DNA of 53,810 nt from Cryomorphaceae bacterium (GTDB taxonomy: Bacteria; Bacteroidota; Bacteroidia; Flavobacteriales_D; Crocinitomicaceae): contig JAIXXP010000001.1 of NCBI GenBank assembly GCA_027490665.1, positions 1 through 53,810 of the forward strand. The letters are read 5' to 3'. Below, in pieces: positions 7,605 through 16,638 of the stretch. The notes under the pieces were generated by a model. That model was not told the DNA's origin and made no database searches. It was given only the letters and a program-made list of their open reading frames with translations. Position numbers and translations under genes: made by a program. Numbering within the stretch: the first letter of the stretch is position 1; each line of letters opens with the position of its first letter.

Positions 7605-8373
7605 TGTACGGTAAAACTTGGTGATCAGACCATTGTAAAAGCTCGAGTTTTTGATTGTCAAAGCGGGCAAAAGTTTGGTATTTTATCCAGTCGCCTGTAT
7701 TGACATAAAGGGCTTGTTGACAAGGTAAAAAAAGCGGTAAATGACGGTGTCCAAAAAGATAATAGTCGTGGTGTTGCTTTTTTTCTATTTGCTGCACGTA
7801 GGCATAGAGCCATTCCTCATTAGGGCCGTTGTAAATTGCGTCTTTTTCTCCGTTGTTGGCGCGGCTTCTTCTCGAAAGCAAACTAGCTAACTGTATGCCA
7901 AAATTAGGATGTAAACGGGCAAAAAGCCACTGGCAAAGAGTACTTCTAAAGAATTTTTTCAGGGACTTGTATTTGTAATCGCCTGGGCCCAAGCCGTCGC
8001 CATGGTGGAGATAAAATTGTTTGCCGGCGTGTTCAAATGTGTATGCATTGCTATGGATGCGCATACCGAGTTCTTTTTCAAAGTAGTCAAACACCCACAT
8101 ATCGTGGTTTCCTTTGAAATAATGTAGCTCGATACCTGCGTCTGTGAGTTCAGCTAATTTGCCTAAAAGGCGCGTATAGCCTTTCGGCACAACTGTTCTG
8201 TATTCGTACCAAAAATCAAAGACATCGCCAAGTAAAAAAATGGCTTTGGCTGTAGGACGGATATGATCGAGCCAAGCAATAAATGCTTTTTCTCTAACGG
8301 CACTTTTGGCTGCGTTTGGCGCTCCTAGATGTAAATCAGAGGCAAAGTAGAGGTATTTATCATGAAGGCTCAT
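7594..8373 (-). CDS. lpxH: UDP-2,3-diacylglucosamine diphosphatase (LpxH type)
   Basis: 259 residues. It hydrolyses UDP-2,3-diacylglucosamine to lipid X, the fourth step of lipid A synthesis. The calcineurin-like metallophosphoesterase motifs are all visible: SDLHLG near 12-17, GDVFDFW, GNHDMW, HHGDG and the final GHRH. Length is typical for LpxH. The ATG overlaps the stop of the upstream TlpA gene by one base. With lpxK in the same run and lpxA/C/D elsewhere in the window, most of the early lipid A pathway is encoded here. Confidence 0.93.
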   Translation of the reverse strand: MSLHDKYLYFASDLHLGAPNAAKSAVREKAFIAWLDHIRPTAKAIFLLGDVFDFWYEYRTVVPKGYTRLLGKLAELTDAGIELHYFKGNHDMWVFDYFEKELGMRIHSNAYTFEHAGKQFYLHHGDGLGPGDYKYKSLKKFFRSTLCQWLFARLHPNFGIQLASLLSRRSRANNGEKDAIYNGPNEEWLYAYVQQIEKKQHHDYYLFGHRHLPLFLPCQQALYVNTGDWIKYQTFARFDNQKLELLQWSDHQVLPYNAD

Positions 8374-9479
8374 TAAAACCCAAAAATTTGCTGCAGTGTT
8401 TGTTCTAGGGCGGCACCTCTCAAGTTTGTTGCAATGACGCGGCCTTCTCTGTCAAGCAAAATGGTAAAAGGAATTGAATTAACGCCGTATTGTTGGGCTA
8501 CTTTACTTTTCCAGCCACCGAGATCACTTACGTGGTTGGGCCAACTGAGTTGGTCAGCAGCAATTGCGGCCAACCATTTGTCTTTGTTGGAGTCAAGTGA
8601 AACGCTCATGACAGTGAAGCCTGCATCTTTATATTTTTGGTAATTCTTGACCACATTTGGGTTTTCTGCCCTGCAGGGCCCGCACCATGAAGCCCAGAAG
8701 TCTAGCAATACAACTTGCCCTTGAAGGTCAGATAACTTCATTTTTTTCTTGCCGTCGGTGCGCAATTCTTCAAAATCAGGAACTAATTTGCCTCGGGCAA
8801 ATGGGTTGGCTGCATCCTTTGCTTGCTTGGTTGCTAAATAATTTTTGTAGAGATTTTGCACAATAGCACTCTGATTGAAGCTTTGGTACAGCGGAACAAT
8901 CAATTTTTCATAAGATTCAAAATCTTGATCCATCTGGATACTGCTGAGCGGTAAAATGAGCGCAGCTGAGTTGGCATACATGCCGACATAACTTTGTAAT
9001 GCCGTCTGGAATTGGCTGTATGCCTCGGTCATGTAAGTATTGATTTGAGCTTCTTTACTGGCATCTTGCTTGATGGCATTTAGTGCGGAGTCTGCCTTTG
9101 CCCGCCAATTTGAATTCAATACAACATATTCGTGCATTTGTCTGGATTCTTCTGCATTTACAAAATTGCAGAATTGAAGCAAATTGCGGCCGTCGCCAAA
9201 GATTTGGATATGCGAAGTGTCACGGATTACCAGGTTGAGGTTGTTTTGACCAACGCGCAAGATATAGTAGTCGGGCCCGGAGAGCGTGCCTTTGAGTTCA
9301 AAATTACCTTTTGAACTTATAGGACTAGCGTAATAATTTTTGAAAGTGCTACCAAATTGTTGCGATAGGTATACTGAATCGGCGCCACTCGAAAATATTT
9401 GCCCACTCACCTTAAATTGTTGGCCTTGACCCAAACAAAACAAAGGAAAAAGTAAAAAGAGGGTAATGCTTAGTTTCAT
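8373..9479 (-). CDS. TlpA-family thiol-disulfide oxidoreductase (DUF4369 N-terminus), copy 2
   Basis: 368 residues. An N-terminal signal peptide (about 1-17) directs export. Residues about 22-110 form a beta-rich region like DUF4369, followed by a helical spacer and a C-terminal thioredoxin domain with the redox motif WCGPC at 265-269 in DFWASWCGPCRAENP. Such proteins reduce or isomerise disulfides in the periplasm, often for cytochrome maturation or stress. It lies 1 base after the very similar gene at 9481-10671; the two share layout and motifs such as FWASWCGPC and the NLRG near the end, so they look like a tandem duplication that has since diverged. Confidence 0.88.
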   Translation of the reverse strand: MKLSITLFLLFPLFCLGQGQQFKVSGQIFSSGADSVYLSQQFGSTFKNYYASPISSKGNFELKGTLSGPDYYILRVGQNNLNLVIRDTSHIQIFGDGRNLLQFCNFVNAEESRQMHEYVVLNSNWRAKADSALNAIKQDASKEAQINTYMTEAYSQFQTALQSYVGMYANSAALILPLSSIQMDQDFESYEKLIVPLYQSFNQSAIVQNLYKNYLATKQAKDAANPFARGKLVPDFEELRTDGKKKMKLSDLQGQVVLLDFWASWCGPCRAENPNVVKNYQKYKDAGFTVMSVSLDSNKDKWLAAIAADQLSWPNHVSDLGGWKSKVAQQYGVNSIPFTILLDREGRVIATNLRGAALEQTLQQIFGF

Positions 9480-9480
9480 G

Positions 9481-10671
9481 TTACTTGAAAATTTGAGCTA
9501 GTTTATCCTGTAATTTTTGACCGCGAAGATTTGTGCCGATGATTTTTCCTTCAGGGTTCAGCAGGACGGTATAGGGAATTCCGTCAAATTGATACAATTG
9601 AGGGAGTTGTGATTTCCAACCCAATTGTTCGTTGACTTGGTCTGGCCAAGGCATCGCGAAAGTTTTGATACCTTTTAGCCATTCGTTTTTGTCTTCGTCA
9701 AGAGACACACTGAAAATGGTAAAACCTTTGTTCTTGTATTTGTTGTATGCCGCAATTACATTTGGCATTTCGCTTTTACAAGGCCCGCACCACGATGCCC
9801 AGAAATCGATGAGAACGTATTTCCCTTTGAGTGAACTCAAAGAACGTGCTTTGCCAGAAGGGTCGGGTAGTGTGATTTCTGGAGCAGCCATGCTGCCGTT
9901 TGTCATTTGGGTGTATGCAAAGAATGCGTCTTCAATTTGCGCATATTGTGCTTGCATGTTTTCACTTGGTTTTTGCCCTGCATAGTGCTTGGCGTATGCT
10001 TGGCTGAGTTTTTCTAAAGTTTGAAGGTGCGCGGAATTCCAATCTTCGAAGCCGGTAGTGGGCAGTAAATTCATGCTGAGCAGAATATTCAATGGGCTAC
10101 TGAGATCTTGTAGTATGGCAGCTGAACAGAAGTTTTCATACATTGCTTTTGCATTTTGATAGCCAGCATTGATTTGGTCTTGCGAGAGTCCTTGTGTATT
10201 TTGTTGCAGGGTTTGTTGGGTATTTTCAAAAATGGTTGTGGCCTTCATGAGTTTAGCGAAGGTTGGTGCCCAACTCACGCCTTTGATGCCCGGTTGAGAA
10301 CTGAAATTTTGAAGGGTGCAGTTCAAAGAAAGGTTGTCTTTGGGTTGCAGCGGAAGCCAAAGTGTGCTGCCGTTCAAATCGGAGATGCGCAGGTTGTAGA
10401 TCCCAAGGCCTGGAACATTAGCAGGCAATTCAAAACTGCCGTCTTCGGCAATTTCAGTTTGAGCAACAGAAATGACACCGCGATCGCTAGGCGCTTCTAA
10501 AAAGAGCTGCAAACCACCAGCACCTGTAATTTGACCACTAATGAGGAGATTTTCTTCGAGGCCATTTTTTTCAAGCTCACTGCGAGATACCCACCAAATG
10601 GCGCCGAGAATGACGAGCAATATGGTTGCTGTTAAACCGATTTGTCGGCGGGTCCAGGCTTGTTTTTTCAT
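9481..10671 (-). CDS. TlpA-family thiol-disulfide oxidoreductase, membrane-anchored, copy 1
   Basis: 396 residues. A membrane segment at about 11-28 follows a positively charged start (KKQAWTRRQ), so the protein is anchored in the inner membrane with its bulk in the periplasm. The layout mirrors its downstream paralogue: a DUF4369-like beta region (about 40-130), a helical spacer and a thioredoxin domain with WCGPC at 294-298. The second half closely parallels the neighbour (IPYTVLLNPEGKIIGTNLRG against IPFTILLDREGRVIATNLRG). It overlaps gatB by one base. The two copies differ in anchoring: a signal anchor here, a cleavable signal peptide in the neighbour. Confidence 0.88.
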   Translation of the reverse strand: MKKQAWTRRQIGLTATILLVILGAIWWVSRSELEKNGLEENLLISGQITGAGGLQLFLEAPSDRGVISVAQTEIAEDGSFELPANVPGLGIYNLRISDLNGSTLWLPLQPKDNLSLNCTLQNFSSQPGIKGVSWAPTFAKLMKATTIFENTQQTLQQNTQGLSQDQINAGYQNAKAMYENFCSAAILQDLSSPLNILLSMNLLPTTGFEDWNSAHLQTLEKLSQAYAKHYAGQKPSENMQAQYAQIEDAFFAYTQMTNGSMAAPEITLPDPSGKARSLSSLKGKYVLIDFWASWCGPCKSEMPNVIAAYNKYKNKGFTIFSVSLDEDKNEWLKGIKTFAMPWPDQVNEQLGWKSQLPQLYQFDGIPYTVLLNPEGKIIGTNLRGQKLQDKLAQIFK

Positions 10672-12125
10672 TAGGCTTCTAGTTTTTGACGCAAGATTGC
10701 ATTGGAGGCTTTTGGATCAGCTTTACCTCCAGAAACTTTCATGAGCTGCCCCATAAAGAAGCCAATGAGTTGTTTTTCACCGTTGCGGTAGCGCTCTACC
10801 TCGGCTGCATTTTGCGCGATGACTTGTGCGATGAAACCTTCAATAACAGCACTATCTGAACTTTGGATCAGGTTGAGTCTTTCTGCAATTTCTAGTGGCG
10901 TTTCTGTGCTTTCAAATAGCGCTGGAAACAACCTTTGTGCAGCGATAGAATTCGATATTTTACCTTGGTCAATAAGTTCAATTAAGGCTGCAATACGTTC
11001 GGCTCCGATGGGGAAGGTAGAGATGTCAACTCCTTGCTCATTGAGGTAAGATTTGATATCGCCCATCAGCCAATTGGCTGCAGCTTTGTAGTTTTTGGTA
11101 AAACCAATGAGCGCTTCGTAATACAAAGCGAGTCCTTTTTGATCTGTGATGTTGTAGGCGTCGTAGTCGCTAAGGCCATAGGTCTTTGTGTAGCGTTCAA
11201 AGAGTGCGTGCGGAAGAGCAGGCATGTCCTTGGATATAGCTGCAATTTGTGCTGCACTGACCGTAATCGGAGGGAGGTCGGGTTCAGGGAAATAGCGGTA
11301 ATCGTTGGCGGCCTCTTTGGTGCGCATGGAAATTGTGCTGCCTTTTAGCGCATCGAAGGAACGCGTTTCTTGCGTGAGCGCTTCGCCGCTTTCAAGCGCT
11401 TCAATTTGACGTGTGATTTCAAATTCGATGGCGCGTTGCACATTGCGAATAGAGTTCATGTTCTTGACCTCTACTTTGGTGCCAAACTCTTTGGCTCCCA
11501 CAAGGCGTACTGAAACATTGGCATCGCAGCGCATAGAACCTTCTTCCATGTTGCCATCGCAGATATCGAGGTAGCGCAGTAGCTTACGCACCTCTGTGAG
11601 GTAGTTGTAGACTTCTGAAGAAGAGCGGAGGTCGGGTTCTGACACAATTTCTAAAAGTGGAGTGCCAGCGCGATTGAGGTCGACGAGCGTGTCGTAAACA
11701 TCGACGTCGTGTATGCTCTTACCTGCATCTTCTTCCATGTGAATGCGTGTAATACCGATAGACTTCTGAGCGCCATCTTCGGTGCGAATTAGGATTTGCC
11801 CGCCTGTACAAATAGGGGTGGTATCTTGGGTAATTTGGTAACCTTTTGGAAGGTCAGGGTAGAAATAGTTTTTGCGAGCGAAGTGCTGTTGCGGTGCAAT
11901 TTCACAACCGCAGGCAAGCCCGAGTCGAATGGCAAAATCTATAGTTTTGCGGTTCATAACCGGTAGGGTGCCAGGGTGCCCGAGCGTAATTGCGCTAATA
12001 TTTGTGTTTGGCGCAGATCCGTACGAATTGAGATCCGATGAATAAGCTTTCGTGTGGGTCAGTAATTGCGCATGGACTTCAAGTCCGATGACGACCTCAT
12101 AGCGATCTCTAAGCGTTTGTTCCAT
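10671..12125 (-). CDS. gatB: Asp-tRNA(Asn)/Glu-tRNA(Gln) amidotransferase subunit B
   Basis: 484 residues, the usual GatB length. GatB holds the kinase site that activates mischarged Glu-tRNA(Gln) or Asp-tRNA(Asn) for amidation by GatA. Recognisable segments are YEVVIGLEVHAQL at the start, FARKNYFYPDLPKGYQITQ, RIHMEEDAGKS, NRAGTPLLEIVSEPDLRS, MRCDANVSVR and DYRYFPEPDLPP, with the YqeY-like tail domain at the C-terminus. It is separated from the upstream purine nucleoside phosphorylase by 12 bases and shares one base with the TlpA gene. gatA and gatC are not in the window. Confidence 0.97.
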   Translation of the reverse strand: MEQTLRDRYEVVIGLEVHAQLLTHTKAYSSDLNSYGSAPNTNISAITLGHPGTLPVMNRKTIDFAIRLGLACGCEIAPQQHFARKNYFYPDLPKGYQITQDTTPICTGGQILIRTEDGAQKSIGITRIHMEEDAGKSIHDVDVYDTLVDLNRAGTPLLEIVSEPDLRSSSEVYNYLTEVRKLLRYLDICDGNMEEGSMRCDANVSVRLVGAKEFGTKVEVKNMNSIRNVQRAIEFEITRQIEALESGEALTQETRSFDALKGSTISMRTKEAANDYRYFPEPDLPPITVSAAQIAAISKDMPALPHALFERYTKTYGLSDYDAYNITDQKGLALYYEALIGFTKNYKAAANWLMGDIKSYLNEQGVDISTFPIGAERIAALIELIDQGKISNSIAAQRLFPALFESTETPLEIAERLNLIQSSDSAVIEGFIAQVIAQNAAEVERYRNGEKQLIGFFMGQLMKVSGGKADPKASNAILRQKLEA

Positions 12126-12137
12126 TTGTAGGTTGGT

Positions 12138-12950
12138 TTAGATGCTAGATATGAGTTCTTTCATGATTTGTGTCATTTTTGGCTCTTGACGACTAGCCAC
12201 TTCAATGACGTCTTGTACACTTACTTTTTTGATTTTTCCTGGAACACCTAAATCGGTAATAATAGAGATGGCAAAACAAGGAATACTCATGTGGCGAGCT
12301 ACAATAACCTCTGGTACGGTAGACATCCCAACGGCATCGGCGCCAATAGTGCGTACATATTTGTATTCGGATGGTGTTTCGAGGGTTGGGCCGGTGAGGC
12401 CAGCATAACAACCAACAGCAACACGAATACCGAGTTCTTTGGCAATGGCACAAGCTCTATCGATCATTTCTTGGTCATAAGGATCGCTCATGTCTGGGAA
12501 GCGCGGACCGAGTTCGTCGATGTTTTTGCCGATAAGCGGGTTGCCCGGGAAAAGATTGATGTGGTCGTTCATGATCATGATTTCACCTACTTCAAAATCT
12601 GGGTTTACACCGCCCGATGCGTTGCTCACAAATAGGCGTTCTATGCCTAAAAGTTTCATGACGCGTACCGGAAAGGTAACTTGTTGAAGCGTATATCCTT
12701 CGTAATAATGAAAACGACCCTGCATGGCCACCACATTTTTACCTCCAATTCGACCAAAAATCAATTTGCCTGAATGGCTTTCTACGGTTGAAACAGGGAA
12801 GTGCGGGATATCTTGATAATTGATTTCGTCGATGATTTCAATTTCTTTCACTAAACCTCCGAGGCCTGTGCCTAATATGATACCAATTGTAGGTTGGACG
12901 TTTGTTTTGCTTTGGATGTAGGCGGTACTTTCTTTAATTTGAGACAACAT
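12138..12950 (-). CDS. Purine nucleoside phosphorylase, class II
   Basis: 270 residues from the ATG at 12950; a longer frame to 13001 runs inside lpxK and adds a non-conserved leader. It splits inosine and guanosine to the base and ribose-1-phosphate for salvage. Motifs: IGIILGTGLGGL (phosphate site), GRFHYYEGY, VSNASGGVN, GPTLETPSEY and the base-binding DAVGMSTVPEV with ITDLG. These place it in the trimeric PNP/MTAP class (PunA type). It overlaps lpxK by 17 bases, and the lpxK-PNP order suggests cotranslation. Confidence 0.93.
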   Translation of the reverse strand: MLSQIKESTAYIQSKTNVQPTIGIILGTGLGGLVKEIEIIDEINYQDIPHFPVSTVESHSGKLIFGRIGGKNVVAMQGRFHYYEGYTLQQVTFPVRVMKLLGIERLFVSNASGGVNPDFEVGEIMIMNDHINLFPGNPLIGKNIDELGPRFPDMSDPYDQEMIDRACAIAKELGIRVAVGCYAGLTGPTLETPSEYKYVRTIGADAVGMSTVPEVIVARHMSIPCFAISIITDLGVPGKIKKVSVQDVIEVASRQEPKMTQIMKELISSI

Positions 12951-13950
12951 AAGCGCTGATAAATTGATTAAATGCAGTTTGATCCGACCATTCGAGCTCA
13001 AAAGTCAGTAAATACCAAGGGTATTTTTGGAGGTCTTTAGGGCTCAACAAAGACTGAATTTTGACCCAATCTTTGGCGGTAGTAACAATTGCGGTGTTTG
13101 CTGTTGCAAAGGTATCAAAAAAATGATGAATTTCTTTCAAGTCAATAGCTGTATAGACATGGTGATCTGAATAGGATTTGTGCCTAATTTGCATGTCGGG
13201 CGCAAAAGCTTCGTTTAGTTGCTCTGGTAGTGCTATGCCGCTCACGATTAAAACTTCTTGAACGTAAGGAATGATTTTACCTAAAGGTTGAAGTGCTCGA
13301 TAAGTGTAGCGCGAGAAAAACACCGGAATTGGCCACTTTTGAAATTGTTTGGCATATTGCTCAGTGTCGAAAGAATCAAATTTTGGACATTTGGTAATGA
13401 CCACTGCATCGGCTCTACTGAGCCCACTCATTGGTTCGCGCAACCTGCCTGCAGGCAGTAGCAAATCTTGGTGCATGGGTTGGTCGAACACAGAAAGAAC
13501 AATGTTCAGCCCAGCTTTGACATGTCGGTGTTGAAAGGCATCGTCTAGTAAAATAAGCGATGTTGGTTTTTGTGCCCTCAGCTGTTGGATGCCAAAAGCG
13601 CGGTTTTCGCAAACGGCAAACTGGGCTTGGTGCTGGTGATTTTGAAACAGCATTAGCGGTTCATCGCCAACTTCTGTTGTGCTAGAATGGGCCGTTATTT
13701 CGATGTATCCTTTTGTTTTCCGGCCGTAACCTCTACTCAAAACTTGAACCGAAAAGTGCGCAGAAAGGAGTTCTATGAGATAAGCAACGTGCGGAGATTT
13801 GCCTGTACCCCCAACGGCGAGGTTGCCCACGCAAATAGATTTGCCATCGATGGGTTGTGTCTTGAAGAGCTGTAGGTCAAAACAGCGGTTGCGCAACCAA
13901 ATGACAGCCCCATAAAGGAGCGCAAGAGGGTAGAGCGCTAGGCGGCGCAT
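12934..13950 (-). CDS. lpxK: Tetraacyldisaccharide 4'-kinase
   Basis: 338 residues starting at MRRLALYPLALLYGAV; an in-frame upstream start at 13992 would overlap the DUF4956 gene by 41 bases and is less likely. LpxK phosphorylates the tetraacyldisaccharide to lipid IVA at the inner membrane. An N-terminal hydrophobic helix is followed by the Walker A VGNLAVGGTGKSPHVAYLI, then SRGYGRKTKG, VGDEPLM and DDAFQHRHVKAGLNIVL, all LpxK hallmarks. The start comes one base after the DUF4956 stop. Confidence 0.95.
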   Translation of the reverse strand: MRRLALYPLALLYGAVIWLRNRCFDLQLFKTQPIDGKSICVGNLAVGGTGKSPHVAYLIELLSAHFSVQVLSRGYGRKTKGYIEITAHSSTTEVGDEPLMLFQNHQHQAQFAVCENRAFGIQQLRAQKPTSLILLDDAFQHRHVKAGLNIVLSVFDQPMHQDLLLPAGRLREPMSGLSRADAVVITKCPKFDSFDTEQYAKQFQKWPIPVFFSRYTYRALQPLGKIIPYVQEVLIVSGIALPEQLNEAFAPDMQIRHKSYSDHHVYTAIDLKEIHHFFDTFATANTAIVTTAKDWVKIQSLLSPKDLQKYPWYLLTFELEWSDQTAFNQFISAYVVSN

Positions 13951-13951
13951 G

Positions 13952-14623
13952 TTATTGTACGTGGTAGTCAGAAAATTCTTGTTCGTCTGCAAAGTAGTAA
14001 ATCCGAACCATTGCGGTGTCGTTTAAGAAGTCAATTTTGCCGACTTCAACACGGTTAATAGTAAGACCTGTACGTTTTTCTAAATCTGCTTTGAGTAGAT
14101 CTTGGTTTTCCGGCTTGATGAGGTCTATGCGCTCGTAATTGATCGTTTTGCGCGTTTCGTGTTTCATCAGCCATACATTTTCTAAGAGGTAGGTGAGTAA
14201 TACGACGGTAACATTGATGACTCCAACTTCCGAAATACTGAGTTCGTTGGATGCCAAAGCATTGACCACACTGATGCCAATGATCATAAAGAGATATGTC
14301 ATTTCTTTGATTTCAATGGCGTCTGTACGATAACGAATGATCCCAAAAATGGCAAAAAGACCTAAACCCATTCCAGTGTCGATGTCCATTTGCATGAGGC
14401 CAAAGCACAAGAAAAATGTAATTGTTCCGATGAGGTAATAAGTGAAAAGATAATCTTTGCGTCGTGTTTTAGTGTAGTATAGAACACGGATTAATATGGT
14501 CAGGAAGAAAAGATTGATGCCGAGTCGGATGAGCAGCCCGTAAAAATCTTCACTGAACCAAGTAATGCTATTTGGGGTAATGGCTTTTTTAAGTGGAAGT
14601 AGGAATAAGAGGTCAGTTAGCAT
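13952..14623 (-). CDS. DUF4956 domain membrane protein
   Basis: 223 residues. Four to five hydrophobic helices are visible (about 27-47, 58-78, 84-100, 108-124, 132-150), followed by a soluble C-terminal domain of about 70 residues. The conserved GLFAIFGIIRYRTDAIEIKEMTYLF segment (quoted in part: IIRYRTDAIEIKEM) is the mark of DUF4956. From memory, members are often encoded beside VTC-domain polyphosphate-polymerase-like proteins, as here: the upstream VTC gene overlaps this one by 11 bases. By analogy with the yeast VTC complex it may form the membrane part of a polymer-making and translocating unit; that is inference. Confidence 0.85.
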   Translation of the reverse strand: MLTDLLFLLPLKKAITPNSITWFSEDFYGLLIRLGINLFFLTILIRVLYYTKTRRKDYLFTYYLIGTITFFLCFGLMQMDIDTGMGLGLFAIFGIIRYRTDAIEIKEMTYLFMIIGISVVNALASNELSISEVGVINVTVVLLTYLLENVWLMKHETRKTINYERIDLIKPENQDLLKADLEKRTGLTINRVEVGKIDFLNDTAMVRIYYFADEQEFSDYHVQ

Positions 14624-15368
14624 GGTTGATTTTATTTAAAAAGAGGAGCTTCTTTTTGAAGCGATTGAATTTGAGTACTTCTTCACCGTAGATTTCGACA
14701 CTGCCAATGCAATACTTAGAAAGGCGATAGGGTCTGATCCGTTCTTTTTTCATGAGTTTGTAAAAAGGCGAGTTTCGGTCTAGGGATTCTTGTTTGAGTT
14801 CGGCAATGACGAGTTGGGTAAAATCGCGCTTGACCTCCCCCATATGAAAATGGATGTTGAAGTCAAGGGTGAGCCGTTCTTTACTGGTTTTAGAAACGAG
14901 CGTGATGCGTTGAAAAGCATTCCACATTGTCGGGACAAGTTGCGCGTCTTCGTTAAGTTGCCTACGCAGAAAGTCGCGTTCTTTTTCGTCCTGAAGCTCG
15001 TTGAAATCATTGGTAAGGATGCGGCGTTTGTCGGTTCTTCCTTTGATTTTGTGCTTGATTTCTAAAAAATGGATATTGGATTCGACGTATTTTCTAATGC
15101 GCACTTTATAGCGATCGGCTTTGCCATTGTGGTGGTCTCGGAAGAAAGAAAAAGTGGAGTCGTCGAAATAAAGGCTTTCATAGTGAGGGAGCATAGTGCC
15201 TTCTACCTTGAGTGCACGGTAGTCGGCAGCTAATATCGGTAGAAAACGCAAAAGGTCGTCTTGGCGAAAGGCAAACTTGGTATCTACGCGGTTCATGAGG
15301 TTGACATCGGCCATTTCGCGGAGGTCAATTGGGTCAAACTGCTCGATTGCTATCTTAATATTACTCAT
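14613..15368 (-). CDS. VTC-domain protein (polyphosphate-polymerase-like)
   Basis: 251 residues, soluble. It shows the triphosphate-tunnel fold of the VTC family: LMNRVDTKFAF near 24-34, RYKVRIRKYVESNIHFLEIK near 86-105 with closely spaced basic residues on one strand and the Glu/Lys strand next to it, HKIKGRTDKRRI after it, and the late acidic strand QLVIAELK. In yeast Vtc4 the matching basic residues bind polyphosphate and the glutamate binds metal while ATP gamma-phosphate is added to the chain. Bacterial members are little studied and the product is not established. The gene heads the eleven-gene minus-strand run and overlaps the DUF4956 gene by 11 bases. Confidence 0.85.
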   Translation of the reverse strand: MSNIKIAIEQFDPIDLREMADVNLMNRVDTKFAFRQDDLLRFLPILAADYRALKVEGTMLPHYESLYFDDSTFSFFRDHHNGKADRYKVRIRKYVESNIHFLEIKHKIKGRTDKRRILTNDFNELQDEKERDFLRRQLNEDAQLVPTMWNAFQRITLVSKTSKERLTLDFNIHFHMGEVKRDFTQLVIAELKQESLDRNSPFYKLMKKERIRPYRLSKYCIGSVEIYGEEVLKFNRFKKKLLFLNKINHAN

Positions 15369-15377
15369 CTATGTTTC

Positions 15378-15385
15378 CAAAAATA
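15378..15385 (-). promoter_or_regulatory. -7 box (TATTTTTG) heading the eleven-gene run
   Basis: The minus strand reads TATTTTTG, a TAnnTTTG match, ending 9 bases before the VTC gene ATG. It is the best candidate promoter for the run 15368-5502. A clear -33 TTG at 19-21 bases is missing. Confidence 0.45.
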
Positions 15386-15406
15386 ACAAATTCTTAGCTG
15401 TTTGCT

Positions 15407-15414
15407 TACATTTG
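15407..15414 (+). promoter_or_regulatory. -7 box (TACATTTG) of purT, leaderless arrangement
   Basis: TACATTTG ends 4 bases before the purT ATG at 15419. With the opposed box at 15378-15385 it forms a compact divergent promoter region of 50 bases. Confidence 0.6.
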
Positions 15415-15418
15415 CTTC

Positions 15419-16582
15419 ATGAAGTTCAAAATTCTCTTACTCGGCTCAGGTGAACTCGGAAAAGAGTTCGCTATTGCAGCCAAACGTTATGGTCAAACAG
15501 TTATTGCGGTGGATAGCTATGCAGGAGCGCCTGCAATGCAAGTGGCAGATCAGTTTGAGGTCATCGATATGTTAGACGCAGCAGCACTAGATATGGTTGT
15601 AGCGAAGCATCAACCAAATATCATTGTCCCTGAAATTGAAGCTATCAGAACCGAAAGATTTTATGACTATGAAGCGCAAGGTATTCAAGTTGTACCGAGT
15701 GCCAAAGCTGCTAATTTCACTATGAACCGCAAGGCAATTCGTGATTTAGCCGCACAGGAAGTTGGTGTCCGCACCGCACCTTACCGATATGCTACTTCGC
15801 TCGAAGAGTTGAAGCAAGGGGTTGCTTTTTGTGGTTATCCTTGTGTGGTCAAGCCGCTGATGTCCAGTTCTGGAAAAGGACAATCTGTCATCAAGACCGA
15901 AACTGATATCGAAACCGCCTGGACCTACGCCATGGAGGGTTCAAGAGGCGACCTCAAAGAGGTAATTGTGGAGGGCTTCATTAATTTTGATTACGAAATC
16001 ACGCTATTAACCGTCACCCAACAGAACGGCCCAACTTTATTTTGCGCGCCAATTGGCCACCGCCAAGAACGCGGCGACTACCAAGAAAGTTGGCAACCAA
16101 TGCCCATGAATCCGGACCACTTAGCGGAGGCCCAAGATATGGCTGCACGCGTAACCAAAGAACTTGGTGGCGCCGGAATTTGGGGAGTCGAATTTTTCAT
16201 CACCCCCGAAGGCGCTTACTTTTCAGAGCTTTCACCGCGCCCTCACGACACCGGTATGGTTACGCTTGCTGGCACGCAAAATCTGAACGAATTTGAACTG
16301 CATGCGCGTGCCGTACTCGGCTTGCCTATTTCAGAAATTCGACAAGTGCAGAACGGTGCGAGTGCTGTTGTTTTGGCCACTCAAAATAGCGAATCCGCAC
16401 CGAATTTTATTGGACTTGATAAAGTGTTACAAGATCCAAATACAGAGGTGCGCATTTTTGGCAAACCAAGTATGCGTCCTTACCGCCGAATGGCAGTGGC
16501 TTTGCGCTTTGGAACTGAGTCCGTTGAAGAACTGGTTCAAAAAGCGAAAGTAGATGCGGCAACTATTCAGATTTTGGAATAA
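15419..16582 (+). CDS. purT: Formate-dependent phosphoribosylglycinamide formyltransferase
   Basis: 387 residues, typical PurT length. It makes formyl-GAR from GAR, formate and ATP in purine synthesis, independent of folate. The N-terminal domain has [16 protein letters not shown] (about 6-21) and [10 protein letters not shown]; the ATP-grasp core has [31 protein letters not shown] and the metal-binding GVEFFIT and [17 protein letters not shown]. These distinguish PurT from PurK. It starts directly after a -7 box. The M61 peptidase gene follows after 56 bases. Confidence 0.96.
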   Translation: MKFKILLLGSGELGKEFAIAAKRYGQTVIAVDSYAGAPAMQVADQFEVIDMLDAAALDMVVAKHQPNIIVPEIEAIRTERFYDYEAQGIQVVPSAKAANFTMNRKAIRDLAAQEVGVRTAPYRYATSLEELKQGVAFCGYPCVVKPLMSSSGKGQSVIKTETDIETAWTYAMEGSRGDLKEVIVEGFINFDYEITLLTVTQQNGPTLFCAPIGHRQERGDYQESWQPMPMNPDHLAEAQDMAARVTKELGGAGIWGVEFFITPEGAYFSELSPRPHDTGMVTLAGTQNLNEFELHARAVLGLPISEIRQVQNGASAVVLATQNSESAPNFIGLDKVLQDPNTEVRIFGKPSMRPYRRMAVALRFGTESVEELVQKAKVDAATIQILE

Positions 16583-16638
16583 CTTTTGGAACAGCGAACG
16601 CACTTTTCATCTTCAACTATAATTTATTAGAATAAACC

